Assembly (NCBI GenBank): GCA_965658025.1
Contig: CBFHQL010000002.1
Coordinates: 62,001-126,000 of the forward strand
Length of the DNA: 64,000 nt
Origin: UBA3537 sp965658025
GTDB lineage: Bacteria; Bacteroidota; Bacteroidia; Flavobacteriales; Flavobacteriaceae
Direction: 5' to 3'
Positions 1 through 8,860 of this stretch are shown in pieces; position 1 is the stretch's first letter; every line of letters starts with the position of its first letter. Below the pieces are notes generated by a model. That model saw nothing but the letters and a program-made list of their open reading frames with translations, made no database searches and was not told where the DNA came from. The position numbers were made by a program, and so were the translations under genes.

Positions 1-2015
1 TTCTCTGATGGGTCTAACCTTAAAGTTTCAAATAAATAGGATCCGAATGGCTCTGCCTTGGTGAAAATAATTTTTCCGTTTTGAGGAATCACGGTAATAC
101 CAGGAACAAAATCAAAAAAACCGTCCCCTTTATTTTGAGGATCATTATTAAAATTTAATCTATCGAAATTAAAAAGTCGTATCAGGGGCGTTTCATTTAT
201 TGGATCCTCATTGCCCACAGGCGTAGGAAATGGTGTACCACTAACTGGGGAAATAAAGTTTAACGAAGAGGTTTCGTTGTAGAAAATATTCAGTCTAAAA
301 TCTTCCTGTGATAATTGATAAGCACCAGTATCATAAACATTTTTCATCATCAAATCCCAAATAGGAAGGTCAACATTTGTGACCGCACTTTTGAGCATTT
401 TTAGAACAAGACTTTGATTGTTTACCACTTGATTTCCAGTGTTTGGGTCGGTGTTTACGTCTGTAGCATTCAAGCCATCATTTGCAAACTCTCCAACTTG
501 ATAGACTTCTCCACCAACAGTAAACTGAAAGGCAACAGCCAAAACTTCATCATTTTGAAGACGTTGATTAAGAGATATGTACCCTAATTGCGTATTGACC
601 GTGTACTCATTGCCTTCGATGAGCTTTCTTGCATTTTCTAGTTTTCCATAGTCGAATCCTTCATTCACGCCTGCAGGAAGAAATCCAGATTGTGCCGTTG
701 CAATATCTCGTACAGCATCCGTAAGTTGTGATCCTGGTCCGCCAATATTCGTAGGGTCAAAATCATTATTTGCATTGTTTGGATAGGCATTTGGTCCTAC
801 GTTGACAAATCCAGTTGGCGGTATTGCCAAACCAATTCTTGAAGATTCTCCCAAATCTTGTAAGGCCAATATATTACGCACATTTTGCGTTTGATTTGTT
901 CTGTTGGTAACCCAAACCTCTATTCTTGTAATTTGAACCTGTGAGTTTATAAAAGGATAATTTGCAAGAGCTTCGTCGTAATGATCTCTAAAATATTGAG
1001 CCAAGAAAAAGTGTCTGTTTTCATCATAATCCAACCCAAAAAAATCAAACTCTTGTAGCGTTCCACCACCTTGTGCAACGATGCTTCGTGTTTCGGATTG
1101 TTGTTCAGAAAAGACCCCTGTAATTGTTGTTTTACCAAACTGTAACTGTGCTTTTACTCCAAACAGGCTTTGTGCACCTCTTATCAAAGAACTGTTGAGC
1201 GGCATACTAACATTCCCAACTTCTAATTTTTTTAGAATCGTGTCATCGTCTCCGCTATAATTTTTAAACCCTTGGGTTTTATCTTTCAAATCTTTGGCCT
1301 TACCTAGCCCTTTACCTATGGTTTCATTTTTAGAAATTTCCTCCATAGCTGCAGCCGTGGGATCGAATTCTAGTTTAATTAAATTTTGAAAATCAAAGGT
1401 TGATTGCGTGTCATAATTGGCATTGACCTGTAAGCGCGTTCCCACCTTACCCATCATACTTAAACTAATACGCTGATCAAAATCAAAAGTAAAATTGCTT
1501 TGATTTCTTGGTGAAAATGCTGGATTTTCTTGTTTTGTATACATCACACCAAGATCCATTTCTACAGAACCTTGAGGCACAACTGATATGACATTCCCGC
1601 CAAAAATTGTTTCAAAGAACTTTGAATTGACATACAAATCAGGAATTAAGTTTTTCTTAGCGTCTTCTGCACCTTCTTTTTTACCATCAAAAGCATCCAA
1701 CTTTTCTTTGTAGTAATTCTTTAAATTTTCTTTTTGAACCAATGCCTGAAATTCTTTAGGGGTAAGAATTACAGGATGTTTTATGTTAAAATCACCAACT
1801 TTTGAAGTATAATAATAACGATCAGTAATCGGGTCATAAGTGTACTGATTCACAATACTGCTTGGGTCTGGTGCGTTGATATCGCTAAACGAAAATGTTG
1901 TTGATGTAGAATCGCGAACTGTTGGAGTTTGTTGCGCCCACAATATGGAACTGAAACTGAAGAATAACGCAACAGCACAGTATTTAAAATTTATTTTTGG
2001 GCTAAAAATTTTCAA
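1..2015 (-). CDS. sprA: SprA/Sov, type IX secretion outer-membrane translocon (N-terminal part, cut by window edge)
   Basis: The minus-strand frame is open from 2015 to the left edge, giving the first 671 residues of a protein that runs off the window. SprA family members are usually around 2300-2400 residues, so roughly three quarters is missing. SprA forms the very large outer-membrane beta-barrel through which type IX secretion (T9SS) substrates leave; it is needed for gliding and secretion in flavobacteria. The start codon is TTG at 2015-2013: an in-frame TAA lies only two codons upstream, so no longer start is possible. It yields a clear signal peptide (MKIFSPKINFKYCAVALFF, then cleavage near SSILWAQ). 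Recognisable SprA stretches include YVNSKFFETIFGGNV, SMMGKVGTRLQVNANYDTQS and GNVSMPLNSSLIRGAQSLFG. It starts 6 nt after the ruvA stop, so it is probably co-transcribed. Identification is by family recognition; the C-terminal part cannot be checked here. Confidence 0.9.
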   Translation of the reverse strand, partial: MKIFSPKINFKYCAVALFFSFSSILWAQQTPTVRDSTSTTFSFSDINAPDPSSIVNQYTYDPITDRYYYTSKVGDFNIKHPVILTPKEFQALVQKENLKNYYKEKLDAFDGKKEGAEDAKKNLIPDLYVNSKFFETIFGGNVISVVPQGSVEMDLGVMYTKQENPAFSPRNQSNFTFDFDQRISLSMMGKVGTRLQVNANYDTQSTFDFQNLIKLEFDPTAAAMEEISKNETIGKGLGKAKDLKDKTQGFKNYSGDDDTILKKLEVGNVSMPLNSSLIRGAQSLFGVKAQLQFGKTTITGVFSEQQSETRSIVAQGGGTLQEFDFFGLDYDENRHFFLAQYFRDHYDEALANYPFINSQVQITRIEVWVTNRTNQTQNVRNILALQDLGESSRIGLAIPPTGFVNVGPNAYPNNANNDFDPTNIGGPGSQLTDAVRDIATAQSGFLPAGVNEGFDYGKLENARKLIEGNEYTVNTQLGYISLNQRLQNDEVLAVAFQFTVGGEVYQVGEFANDGLNATDVNTDPNTGNQVVNNQSLVLKMLKSAVTNVDLPIWDLMMKNVYDTGAYQLSQEDFRLNIFYNETSSLNFISPVSGTPFPTPVGNEDPINETPLIRLFNFDRLNFNNDPQNKGDGFFDFVPGITVIPQNGKIIFTKAEPFGSYLFETLRLDPSE

Positions 2016-2021
2016 TCGTTT

Positions 2022-2603
2022 TTATAAATTTTTTAGGGCTTCTTTGATGATTAGTTCTACAGATGCGTCAGGGTGTTGTGTCAAAATTTTTCCAACCACT
2101 CTTTCAGATTGTTTCTTGACAAATCCTAAAACCTCTAAAGCAGATAACGCTTCATCTTTGTTTGTATTGCTTGATAGGGCAACTGTTTCGTCAATATCAT
2201 AAATTTTAAGTACTTTATCTCTAAGGTCTATGATGACGCGCTGTGCTGTTTTTAGGCCAATTCCCTTGACGGACTGTATCAGCGCAACGTCTTCTGATGC
2301 GATGCCCTCACGTACTTGCTTTGGGGTCAATGAAGACAACATTGTACGTGCCGTATTGGTGCCTATCCCACTTACTGAGATCAAAAGTTTAAAAATTTCT
2401 CGCTCAGCCGATGTTGCAAAGCCATACAACTGTTGAGCATCTTCCTTGACTTGAAAATAAGTAAGTAATTTAATGTGCTCATCATCAGATAACTGTGAAA
2501 AAGTGTGTAACGAAATATGAATAAAATATCCTACACCATTACAATCGACAACAACATGTGTTGGTGATTTTTCTACTAACTTTCCACTTATGTGCGTAAT
2601 CAT
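2022..2603 (-). CDS. ruvA: Holliday junction branch migration protein RuvA
   Basis: 193 residues, normal for RuvA. It begins with the typical OB-fold N terminus (MITHISGKLVEKSPTHVVVD). Two helix-hairpin-helix motifs follow, around residues 70-130 (ISVSGIGTNTARTMLSSL and IQSVKGIGLKTAQRVIIDL), and a small C-terminal three-helix domain ends at LIIKEALKNL. RuvA tetramers bind four-way DNA junctions and load RuvB, which is encoded 3.3 kb away at 5945-6967 rather than adjacently. sprA follows after 6 nt. A -7 element TACATTTG lies about 20 nt upstream of the ATG. Confidence 0.96.
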   Translation of the reverse strand: MITHISGKLVEKSPTHVVVDCNGVGYFIHISLHTFSQLSDDEHIKLLTYFQVKEDAQQLYGFATSAEREIFKLLISVSGIGTNTARTMLSSLTPKQVREGIASEDVALIQSVKGIGLKTAQRVIIDLRDKVLKIYDIDETVALSSNTNKDEALSALEVLGFVKKQSERVVGKILTQHPDASVELIIKEALKNL

Positions 2604-2622
2604 GCTTTAAAACTTAGATTTT

Positions 2623-2630
2623 CAAATGTA
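2623..2630 (-). promoter_or_regulatory. Probable -7 promoter element of ruvA-sprA
   Basis: The minus strand reads TACATTTG, a full match to the Bacteroidota -7 consensus TANNTTTG, 19 nt before the ruvA ATG. No TTG is seen at the -33 distance, so the call rests on the -7 box and its position. Confidence 0.5.
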
Positions 2631-2675
2631 CTAAAATTATAGTATTTTCTAAGAAGAAAATATATGGCCTTAAAA

Positions 2676-4952
2676 TTACTTCTTTTCTTTTTGCTGCGCA
2701 TCAATCACAGCAACGGCTGTCATGTTGACAATTTCATCAACACTAGCCCCAAATTGAATGATATGAACTGGTTTTCGTAAGCCCATCATTATAGGCCCAA
2801 TAGACTCTGCATTATTGAGTTCTTTTAGCATTTTATAGGTGATATTTGCCGATTCTAAATTTGGAAAAATAAGTGCATTCACTTTTTTATTCGCCAATTT
2901 AGAAAATGGGAAATTGGCTCTAAGCATCTCGCTGTTGAGTGCAAAATCTGTTTGAAGCTCTCCATCAACGGACAAGTCGGGATGTCTACGGTGCAAATAC
3001 GAAACGGCCTCACGTACTTTTGTTGCTGTTTGATCTTTGGACGACCCAAAGTTAGAATAAGAAAGCATAGCCATTACAGGAGTAATCCCAAACATTTTCA
3101 TGACGCCAGAAGTCATTTGAGTGATTTTAATCAAATCGTGAGCTGTAGGATTAATATTGATGGCTGTATCACTCAAAAACATTGGTCCGCGTCGTGTAAT
3201 CATAACATTTGTTGTTGCTATTCTTGTCGATCCTGGTGCTAGACCAATCAAATCAAGCATCGGCTTTACAATAGATGGATAACTTCTAGAATACCCTGTA
3301 ATCAAAGCATCGGCATCACCTTCATTGACCATCATGGCAGCGTAATAATTTCGTTCACGCATAAGTTTTTGAGCAGATAAAAGCGTTTGCCCATGACGTT
3401 CTTGTTGTTTCCAAAACACCTCCCCATACTTGTTCTTTTGTTCTATATGATCCTCATCTTTTGGATCAATAATAGGTACATCTGCATCAAATTCGAGTTC
3501 CTCTTTTAGGCGTTCTATTTGCTTTTTATTTCCTAATAAAATTGGGTGTGCTATGCCTTCTTCAAAAACAATTTGTGCCGCTTTTAAAACATCCAACTGA
3601 TCTGCTTCGGCAAATACAACGCGCTTAGGATTTAATCGCGCTCGATTGAACAGCAAACGCACGATTTTATTATCAGCATTCATTCGGTCCAATAATGTTT
3701 CCTCATATTTTTCCCAATCTGAAATAGGAAACTGTGCTACCCCACTGTCCATTGCGGCTTTGGCTACAGCAGGCGGAATTTTGGCAATTAATCTAGGATC
3801 AAAAGGTTTTGGAATGATGTAATCATTACCAAAAGCTAGGCGCATTTCGCCATAAGCGATATTGACTTGTTCGGGAACGGGCTCTTTGGCAAGTTCTGCA
3901 AGTGCAACAACTGCTGCTTTTTTCATGGCTTCATTAATGGTGGTTGCCCGAACATCTAACGCGCCGCGGAATATGAAAGGAAACCCTAATACATTATTGA
4001 CTTGATTAGGATTGTCACTTCTACCCGTTGCCATGATAATGTCATCTCTTGTTTTTATAGCCAAATCGTAAGTGATTTCTGGATCCGGATTAGCCATTGC
4101 AAATACAATTGGGTTTTTGGCCATGGAATTCAACATTTCAGGCGAGACAATATTTGCCGTGGAAAGCCCTATAAATACATCAGCTTGGTGCATGGCATCC
4201 TCTAAAGTATCTATTTTTTTTGCAGTTGCAAATTCTGCTTTTTGTGAAGTCAGCGAAGGGCGGTCTTGACGAATAACCCCTTTACTGTCGAGCATAACTA
4301 TGTTTTCGCGCTTGGCGCCAAAAGACATATAAAGTCGAGTACAAGAAATGGCGGCGGCACCAGCCCCACTTACCACAATTTGTACGTCTTCAATTTTTTT
4401 CTCGGCCAATTCTAGTGCGTTGATAAGAGCTGCTGCTGAAATAATAGCGGTGCCATGTTGGTCATCGTGCATGACCGGAATATTTAGTTCTTCTTTTAGA
4501 CGTCTTTCGATCTCAAAGGCCTCTGGTGCTTTTATGTCTTCAAGATTTATTCCGCCAAAAGTAGGTGCAATATTTTTGACTGTATTGATAAACTCGTCGA
4601 TATTTTCTGTGTCAACTTCAATGTCAAAAACATCAATATCTGCGAAAATTTTGAATAGAAGCCCTTTTCCTTCCATAACGGGTTTTGAAGCTTCTGGACC
4701 AATATTCCCAAGACCCAAAACTGCTGTCCCATTAGAAATAACCGCCACTAAATTACCTTTAGAGGTGTATTTATATACATCAGATGGGGTCTTTTCAATC
4801 TCTAAACATGGTGCTGCAACGCCTGGTGAATAGGCCAAAGATAAATCACGTTGGGTGGCATATTTTTTAGTTGGAACAACTTGAATTTTTCCTGGATTTG
4901 GTTTAGCATGATACGCTAAAGCTTCTAAATCGTGTCTTGTTCGTTTTGCCAT
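2676..4952 (-). CDS. maeB: NADP-dependent malic enzyme with C-terminal phosphotransacetylase-like domain
   Basis: 758 residues, the size of MaeB-type malic enzymes. Residues about 1-160 form the malic N-terminal domain (SPGVAAPCLEI; VMHDDQHGTAI) and about 165-420 the NAD(P)-binding domain (VVSGAGAAAISCTRLY; FAMANPDPEI; NNVLGFPFIFRGALDVRA). About 430-758 is a phosphate acetyl/butyryl transferase-like domain, which in MaeB is generally regulatory rather than catalytic. The enzyme decarboxylates malate to pyruvate and makes NADPH. It stands alone: queG ends 62 bp upstream. A TANNTTTG box lies in that gap. Confidence 0.95.
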   Translation of the reverse strand: MAKRTRHDLEALAYHAKPNPGKIQVVPTKKYATQRDLSLAYSPGVAAPCLEIEKTPSDVYKYTSKGNLVAVISNGTAVLGLGNIGPEASKPVMEGKGLLFKIFADIDVFDIEVDTENIDEFINTVKNIAPTFGGINLEDIKAPEAFEIERRLKEELNIPVMHDDQHGTAIISAAALINALELAEKKIEDVQIVVSGAGAAAISCTRLYMSFGAKRENIVMLDSKGVIRQDRPSLTSQKAEFATAKKIDTLEDAMHQADVFIGLSTANIVSPEMLNSMAKNPIVFAMANPDPEITYDLAIKTRDDIIMATGRSDNPNQVNNVLGFPFIFRGALDVRATTINEAMKKAAVVALAELAKEPVPEQVNIAYGEMRLAFGNDYIIPKPFDPRLIAKIPPAVAKAAMDSGVAQFPISDWEKYEETLLDRMNADNKIVRLLFNRARLNPKRVVFAEADQLDVLKAAQIVFEEGIAHPILLGNKKQIERLKEELEFDADVPIIDPKDEDHIEQKNKYGEVFWKQQERHGQTLLSAQKLMRERNYYAAMMVNEGDADALITGYSRSYPSIVKPMLDLIGLAPGSTRIATTNVMITRRGPMFLSDTAININPTAHDLIKITQMTSGVMKMFGITPVMAMLSYSNFGSSKDQTATKVREAVSYLHRRHPDLSVDGELQTDFALNSEMLRANFPFSKLANKKVNALIFPNLESANITYKMLKELNNAESIGPIMMGLRKPVHIIQFGASVDEIVNMTAVAVIDAQQKEKK

Positions 4953-4976
4953 AAAGTTGGTTGTTGTTTAAGGATA

Positions 4977-4984
4977 CAAAGTTA
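4977..4984 (-). promoter_or_regulatory. Probable -7 promoter element of maeB
   Basis: The minus strand reads TAACTTTG, matching TANNTTTG, 24 nt upstream of the maeB ATG, in the 62-bp gap after queG. No convincing -33 TTG. Confidence 0.45.
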
Positions 4985-5014
4985 GTAGTATCCTTGTAAT
5001 GAGAAAATTTTTGT

Positions 5015-5941
5015 TTAATCTTTTAAAAACTTAATATTTCGGGTTAATCCTGTGTATTTTGTTCGTTTGACTGCAGATTTTTTAAATACTTTATTGAAGG
5101 TTTCTTGTGTGATTTCTTCCCAATCCTTTTTGGTCATAGAAAGGAGTTCTGGTTTTGGATTAAACAGTGGTTCGCTATGTTGTTTTGAAAAACGATTCCA
5201 CGGACAAACATCTTGACATACATCACAACCAAACATCCAGTTGTCAAATTTGCCTTTCATATCGGTTGGTATATTTTCTTTCAATTCGATGGTAAAATAT
5301 GAAATGCATTTACTACCGTCCACGCTGTAAGGTTCTGTAATGGCTTCTGTTGGACAGGCATCTATACAAGCTGTGCATGTACCGCAGTGATCCGTTACAG
5401 CATGATCAGGTTCTAACTCCAAATCGATAATGAGTTCTGCAAGAAAATAAAAGGACCCTGCTTTTTGTGTAAGTAAATTACTGTGTTTACCAACCCAACC
5501 TAATCCAGATTTTTTAGCCCATGCTTTTTCCAAAATGGGCGCAGAGTCTACAAAAGCACGGCCATACACATCTCCTATTTCTTCTTTAATAAATTCTAGA
5601 AGTTGATTCAACTTATCTTTTATAACATAATGATAATCAATGCCATAGGCGTATTTACTGATCTTTGGTGCTTTAGGGTCTTGTTGAAGATTTTCATTGA
5701 AGTAATTGTACGTTAGAGAAACAACACTTTTTGCCCCTTCGACAAGTAATGTTGGATCCAAACGCTTATCGAAGTGATTTTCCATATAGTGCATTTTTCC
5801 ATGCTTATTTTGGTTTAACCAATTTTCCAAGCGAGAGGCCTCTTCTTCCAAAAATTTTGCTTTACTAATGCCGCAAGATAAAAAACCGAGGCGTTTGGCT
5901 TCGGTTTTAATACGTGTAGCATAGTGTGCCGTTTTTGACAT
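5015..5941 (-). CDS. queG: Epoxyqueuosine reductase QueG
   Basis: 308 residues. The protein reduces epoxyqueuosine to queuosine in the wobble base of certain tRNAs, using cobalamin and two [4Fe-4S] clusters. Both ferredoxin-like cluster motifs are present at about residues 185-200 (CGTCTACIDACPTEAI) and 237-250 (CDVCQDVCPWNRFS). The N-terminal part holds the DUF1730-type cobalamin-binding region (GMHYMENHFDKR-like GKMHYMENHFDKRLDP). It is shorter than the roughly 380-residue Escherichia coli protein because the C-terminal HEAT-like extension is absent, as is common in Bacteroidota. It follows ruvB after only 3 bp, so the two are an operon. Confidence 0.94.
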   Translation of the reverse strand: MSKTAHYATRIKTEAKRLGFLSCGISKAKFLEEEASRLENWLNQNKHGKMHYMENHFDKRLDPTLLVEGAKSVVSLTYNYFNENLQQDPKAPKISKYAYGIDYHYVIKDKLNQLLEFIKEEIGDVYGRAFVDSAPILEKAWAKKSGLGWVGKHSNLLTQKAGSFYFLAELIIDLELEPDHAVTDHCGTCTACIDACPTEAITEPYSVDGSKCISYFTIELKENIPTDMKGKFDNWMFGCDVCQDVCPWNRFSKQHSEPLFNPKPELLSMTKKDWEEITQETFNKVFKKSAVKRTKYTGLTRNIKFLKD

Positions 5942-5944
5942 GCT

Positions 5945-6967
5945 CTAAAATAATCCTGTTTGAATATCTCCTTTTTTGCGGCCAAGATGGGCGTATGCTA
6001 GTTCTGTGACTTCTCTACCTCTTGGAGTACGCATAATAAATCCTTGCTGAATAAGGAATGGTTCGTAAACTTCTTCAATGGTTTCTGGACTTTCACTTAC
6101 AGCAGTAGCTATGGTAGTGATTCCAACTGGACCACCTTTAAATTTATCAATAATGGTAGTTAAAATTTTATTATCCATTTCGTCCAAACCATGCGCATCG
6201 ACATTGAGCGCTTTCAGACTAAATTTGGCGATTTCTATATCAATTTTTCCGTTGCCTTTTATTTGCGCAAAATCACGAACACGTCTAAGTAATGCATTAG
6301 CTATTCGAGGTGTCCCTCGACTTCGCCCAGCAATTTCGATGGCTGCTTCAAAGCTAATTGGGACATTCAATATTTGAGCGCTACGCTGAAGTATGGTTGA
6401 AAGCAGCTCTGTAGAATAATATTCCAAACGACTGCTGATGCCAAAACGAGCGCGCATAGGTGCAGTAAGTAGTCCCGAACGCGTGGTTGCTCCTACCAAA
6501 GTAAAAGGATTCAAATTGATCTGAACTGTGCGTGCATTGGGGCCAGATTCAATCATAATATCAATTTTGTAATCCTCCATAGCTGAGTACAAATACTCTT
6601 CTACAATAGGACTCAAACGGTGAATTTCATCAATAAACAAAACATCACGATCTTCTAAATTGGTGAGTAGCCCCGCTAAGTCGCCGGGCTTATCTAAAAC
6701 AGGCCCTGAGGTGACTTTTATTCCTACGCCAAGTTCATTGGCCAAAATGTGTGCTAGGGTTGTTTTCCCCAATCCTGGAGGACCATGAAAAAGGGTGTGG
6801 TCTAAGGCTTCATCACGTTCTACAGCCGCCTTTACAAAGATTTGTAAATTCTCAAGAACTTGGTCTTGTCCAGAAAAGTCATCAAATGTAAGTGGTCTTA
6901 ATGCCTTTTCAATGTCGTGTTCTTCTGAAGAAAAGTTATCGCCTGTTGGATCAAGGTGTTGATTCAT
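5945..6967 (-). CDS. ruvB: Holliday junction branch migration ATPase RuvB
   Basis: 340 residues, normal length. AAA+ ATPase with Walker A GPPGLGKTTLAH near residue 62, Walker B LFIDEIHRLS near 110, sensor 1 GATTRSGLL and arginine-finger region PMRARFG near 165-175, then a winged-helix C-terminal domain (GPVGITTIATAVSE; FIMRTPRGREVTELAY). RuvB hexamers drive branch migration with RuvA. It is the first gene of a ruvB-queG pair. The -7 element TATATTTG ends only 5 nt before the ATG, which predicts a leaderless or nearly leaderless mRNA. Confidence 0.97.
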   Translation of the reverse strand: MNQHLDPTGDNFSSEEHDIEKALRPLTFDDFSGQDQVLENLQIFVKAAVERDEALDHTLFHGPPGLGKTTLAHILANELGVGIKVTSGPVLDKPGDLAGLLTNLEDRDVLFIDEIHRLSPIVEEYLYSAMEDYKIDIMIESGPNARTVQINLNPFTLVGATTRSGLLTAPMRARFGISSRLEYYSTELLSTILQRSAQILNVPISFEAAIEIAGRSRGTPRIANALLRRVRDFAQIKGNGKIDIEIAKFSLKALNVDAHGLDEMDNKILTTIIDKFKGGPVGITTIATAVSESPETIEEVYEPFLIQQGFIMRTPRGREVTELAYAHLGRKKGDIQTGLF

Positions 6968-6972
6968 AATAA

Positions 6973-6980
6973 CAAATATA
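6973..6980 (-). promoter_or_regulatory. -7 promoter element of ruvB, predicting a leaderless transcript
   Basis: The minus strand reads TATATTTG (TANNTTTG) with 5 nt between its last base and the ruvB ATG at 6967. It lies immediately beyond the U-tract of the upstream respiratory-operon terminator. No TTG is visible 17-23 bp upstream because that space is the terminator stem. Confidence 0.55.
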
Positions 6981-6982
6981 AG

Positions 6983-7012
6983 AAAAAGCCCTTCTCGTTT
7001 GAGAAAGGCTTT
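6983..7012 (-). terminator. Terminator of the act-cox operon
   Basis: Inverted repeat AAAGCC-C-TTCTC / GAGAA-A-GGCTTT around a GTTT loop (one internal mismatch). On the minus strand it is followed by TTTTTC. It lies 27 bp after the coxA stop and just before the ruvB promoter. Confidence 0.75.
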
Positions 7013-7039
7013 CTAAATATATTATGAAGTAACTAACAG

Positions 7040-8833
7040 TTAATGTTGTAACTCTTCTTCTCCGTCTTTTAGAGGAATATTTTGTGGTACAAAATCTTCG
7101 TCATGACCTGGTTTGCTATAATCGTATGCCCAACGGTGAACATGTGGGATTTCTCCTGGCCAGTTTCCATGCATATGTTCTACAGGCGCGGTCCATTCTA
7201 AAGTATTGGAACGCCATGGGTTTTGTTCTGTTTTCTTTCCATAGAACATGCTGTGGATAAAATTGTAAAGGAATACCAATTGAACAAGTCCTGCAACGAG
7301 TGCGAAAATTGTGATGAGTATCTGTACATTTTGAGTATCATCAAAAAGTGGGAAGTTACTGTTGGTATAATAACGTCTTGGAAGTCCTGCCATTCCTATA
7401 AAATGCATTGGGAAAAACACTCCATAAGCACAAACTGCAGTCACCCAAAAGTGGATGTATCCTAGATTTTTGTTAAGCATACGCCCAAACATTTTTGGGA
7501 ACCAATGGTATACTCCTGCAAACAGTCCATAAAGTGCAGATATCCCCATTACTAAGTGGAAATGTGCGACTACAAAATAAGTATCGTGTACATTGATATC
7601 CAAAGCACTATCCCCAAGAATAATCCCTGTAAGTCCACCTGTAATGAAAGTTGATACCAAACCAATTGAAAACAACATGGCTGGATTCAATTGAAGGTTT
7701 CCTTTCCATAATGTTGTGATGTAATTAAATGCTTTGACTGCCGATGGAATTGCAATAAGCAATGTTGTAAATGTAAACACCGATCCTAAAAATGGATTCA
7801 TCCCTGAGATAAACATATGGTGTCCCCAAACAATAGTTGACAAAAATGCAATTGCTATGATTGATGCCACCATGGCTCTGTAACCAAAAATGGGTTTACG
7901 TGCATTAGTTGCAATCACTTCCGACGTAATTCCCAGTGCGGGAAGAAGTACGATATACACTTCAGGGTGTCCTAAAAACCAAAACAAATGTTCAAACAAT
8001 ACTGGCGAACCGCCTTGATAGTGTAATACCTCGCCTTGAATAAAAATATCTGAAAGGAAAAAAGAAGTTCCAAAACTTCTGTCCATAATAAGCAATAGTG
8101 CCGCCGATAAAAGAACAGGGAAAGACACCACGCCAATAACTGCAGTAATAAAGAACGCCCAAATCGTGAGTGGCAATCTTGTCATGGACATTCCTTTAGT
8201 TCTAAGGTTTAATACCGTTACAATGTAGTTCAATGAACCAAGAAGAGAGGAAGCAATAAAAATGGCCATAGAAACGAGCCATAGCGTCATTCCTGCACCC
8301 GATCCGCCTTGTGCTAATGGAAGTGCACTTAGTGGTGGATATATGGTCCATCCTGCTGCGGCTGGTCCAGCTTCAACAAATAATGAAATTACCATTATCA
8401 CGCTTGATAAGAAGAAAAGCCAGTAAGATATCATATTTAGAAATCCTGAAGCCATATCTCTTGCACCAATTTGCAATGGAATTAAAAGGTTACTAAAAGT
8501 TCCACTCAATCCTGCAGTAAGCACGAAAAACACCATGATGGTTCCATGAATTGTTACCAGTGCCAAATAAATATCGGCATCCATAACACCTCCCGGCGCC
8601 CATTTGCCTAACAATGCTTCAAATATTACATTGGGTTTTTCTGGCCAAGCAATTTGCATGCGCATTAGTAAAGACATCAAAATTCCAACAATCCCCATAA
8701 TGATTCCCGTGATCAAGTATTGCTTCGCAATCATTTTGTGATCTTGACTGAAAATATACTTCGTCACAAAGGTTTCTTTGTGGTGGTGTCCGTGATCGTC
8801 TTCGTGTGTATGGGTATCTACATGTGCTGACAT
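7040..8833 (-). CDS. coxA: Cytochrome c oxidase subunit I
   Basis: 597 residues, haem-copper oxidase catalytic subunit with about 12 membrane helices. The haem and CuB ligands are visible: HPEVY near residue 288 (the His-Tyr cross-link pair), WGHHMF near 335 and VHDTYFVVAHFHLVMG near 415. The N terminus is His-rich and cytoplasmic (THEDDHGHHHKE). It reduces oxygen to water and pumps protons. It is the last gene of the act-cox operon, 27 bp after coxB. In Flavobacterium johnsoniae the equivalent oxidase forms a supercomplex with alternative complex III, and the gene order here suggests the same. Confidence 0.96.
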   Translation of the reverse strand: MSAHVDTHTHEDDHGHHHKETFVTKYIFSQDHKMIAKQYLITGIIMGIVGILMSLLMRMQIAWPEKPNVIFEALLGKWAPGGVMDADIYLALVTIHGTIMVFFVLTAGLSGTFSNLLIPLQIGARDMASGFLNMISYWLFFLSSVIMVISLFVEAGPAAAGWTIYPPLSALPLAQGGSGAGMTLWLVSMAIFIASSLLGSLNYIVTVLNLRTKGMSMTRLPLTIWAFFITAVIGVVSFPVLLSAALLLIMDRSFGTSFFLSDIFIQGEVLHYQGGSPVLFEHLFWFLGHPEVYIVLLPALGITSEVIATNARKPIFGYRAMVASIIAIAFLSTIVWGHHMFISGMNPFLGSVFTFTTLLIAIPSAVKAFNYITTLWKGNLQLNPAMLFSIGLVSTFITGGLTGIILGDSALDINVHDTYFVVAHFHLVMGISALYGLFAGVYHWFPKMFGRMLNKNLGYIHFWVTAVCAYGVFFPMHFIGMAGLPRRYYTNSNFPLFDDTQNVQILITIFALVAGLVQLVFLYNFIHSMFYGKKTEQNPWRSNTLEWTAPVEHMHGNWPGEIPHVHRWAYDYSKPGHDEDFVPQNIPLKDGEEELQH

Positions 8834-8860
8834 AATCTTGTGGTGTTGCTTATTAGTATG

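Noticed and set aside
4348..4833. 161-codon open frame on the plus strand opposite maeB
   Set aside because: It lies wholly antisense within a clearly coding, conserved gene, and its protein has no recognisable domain; it is a shadow frame.
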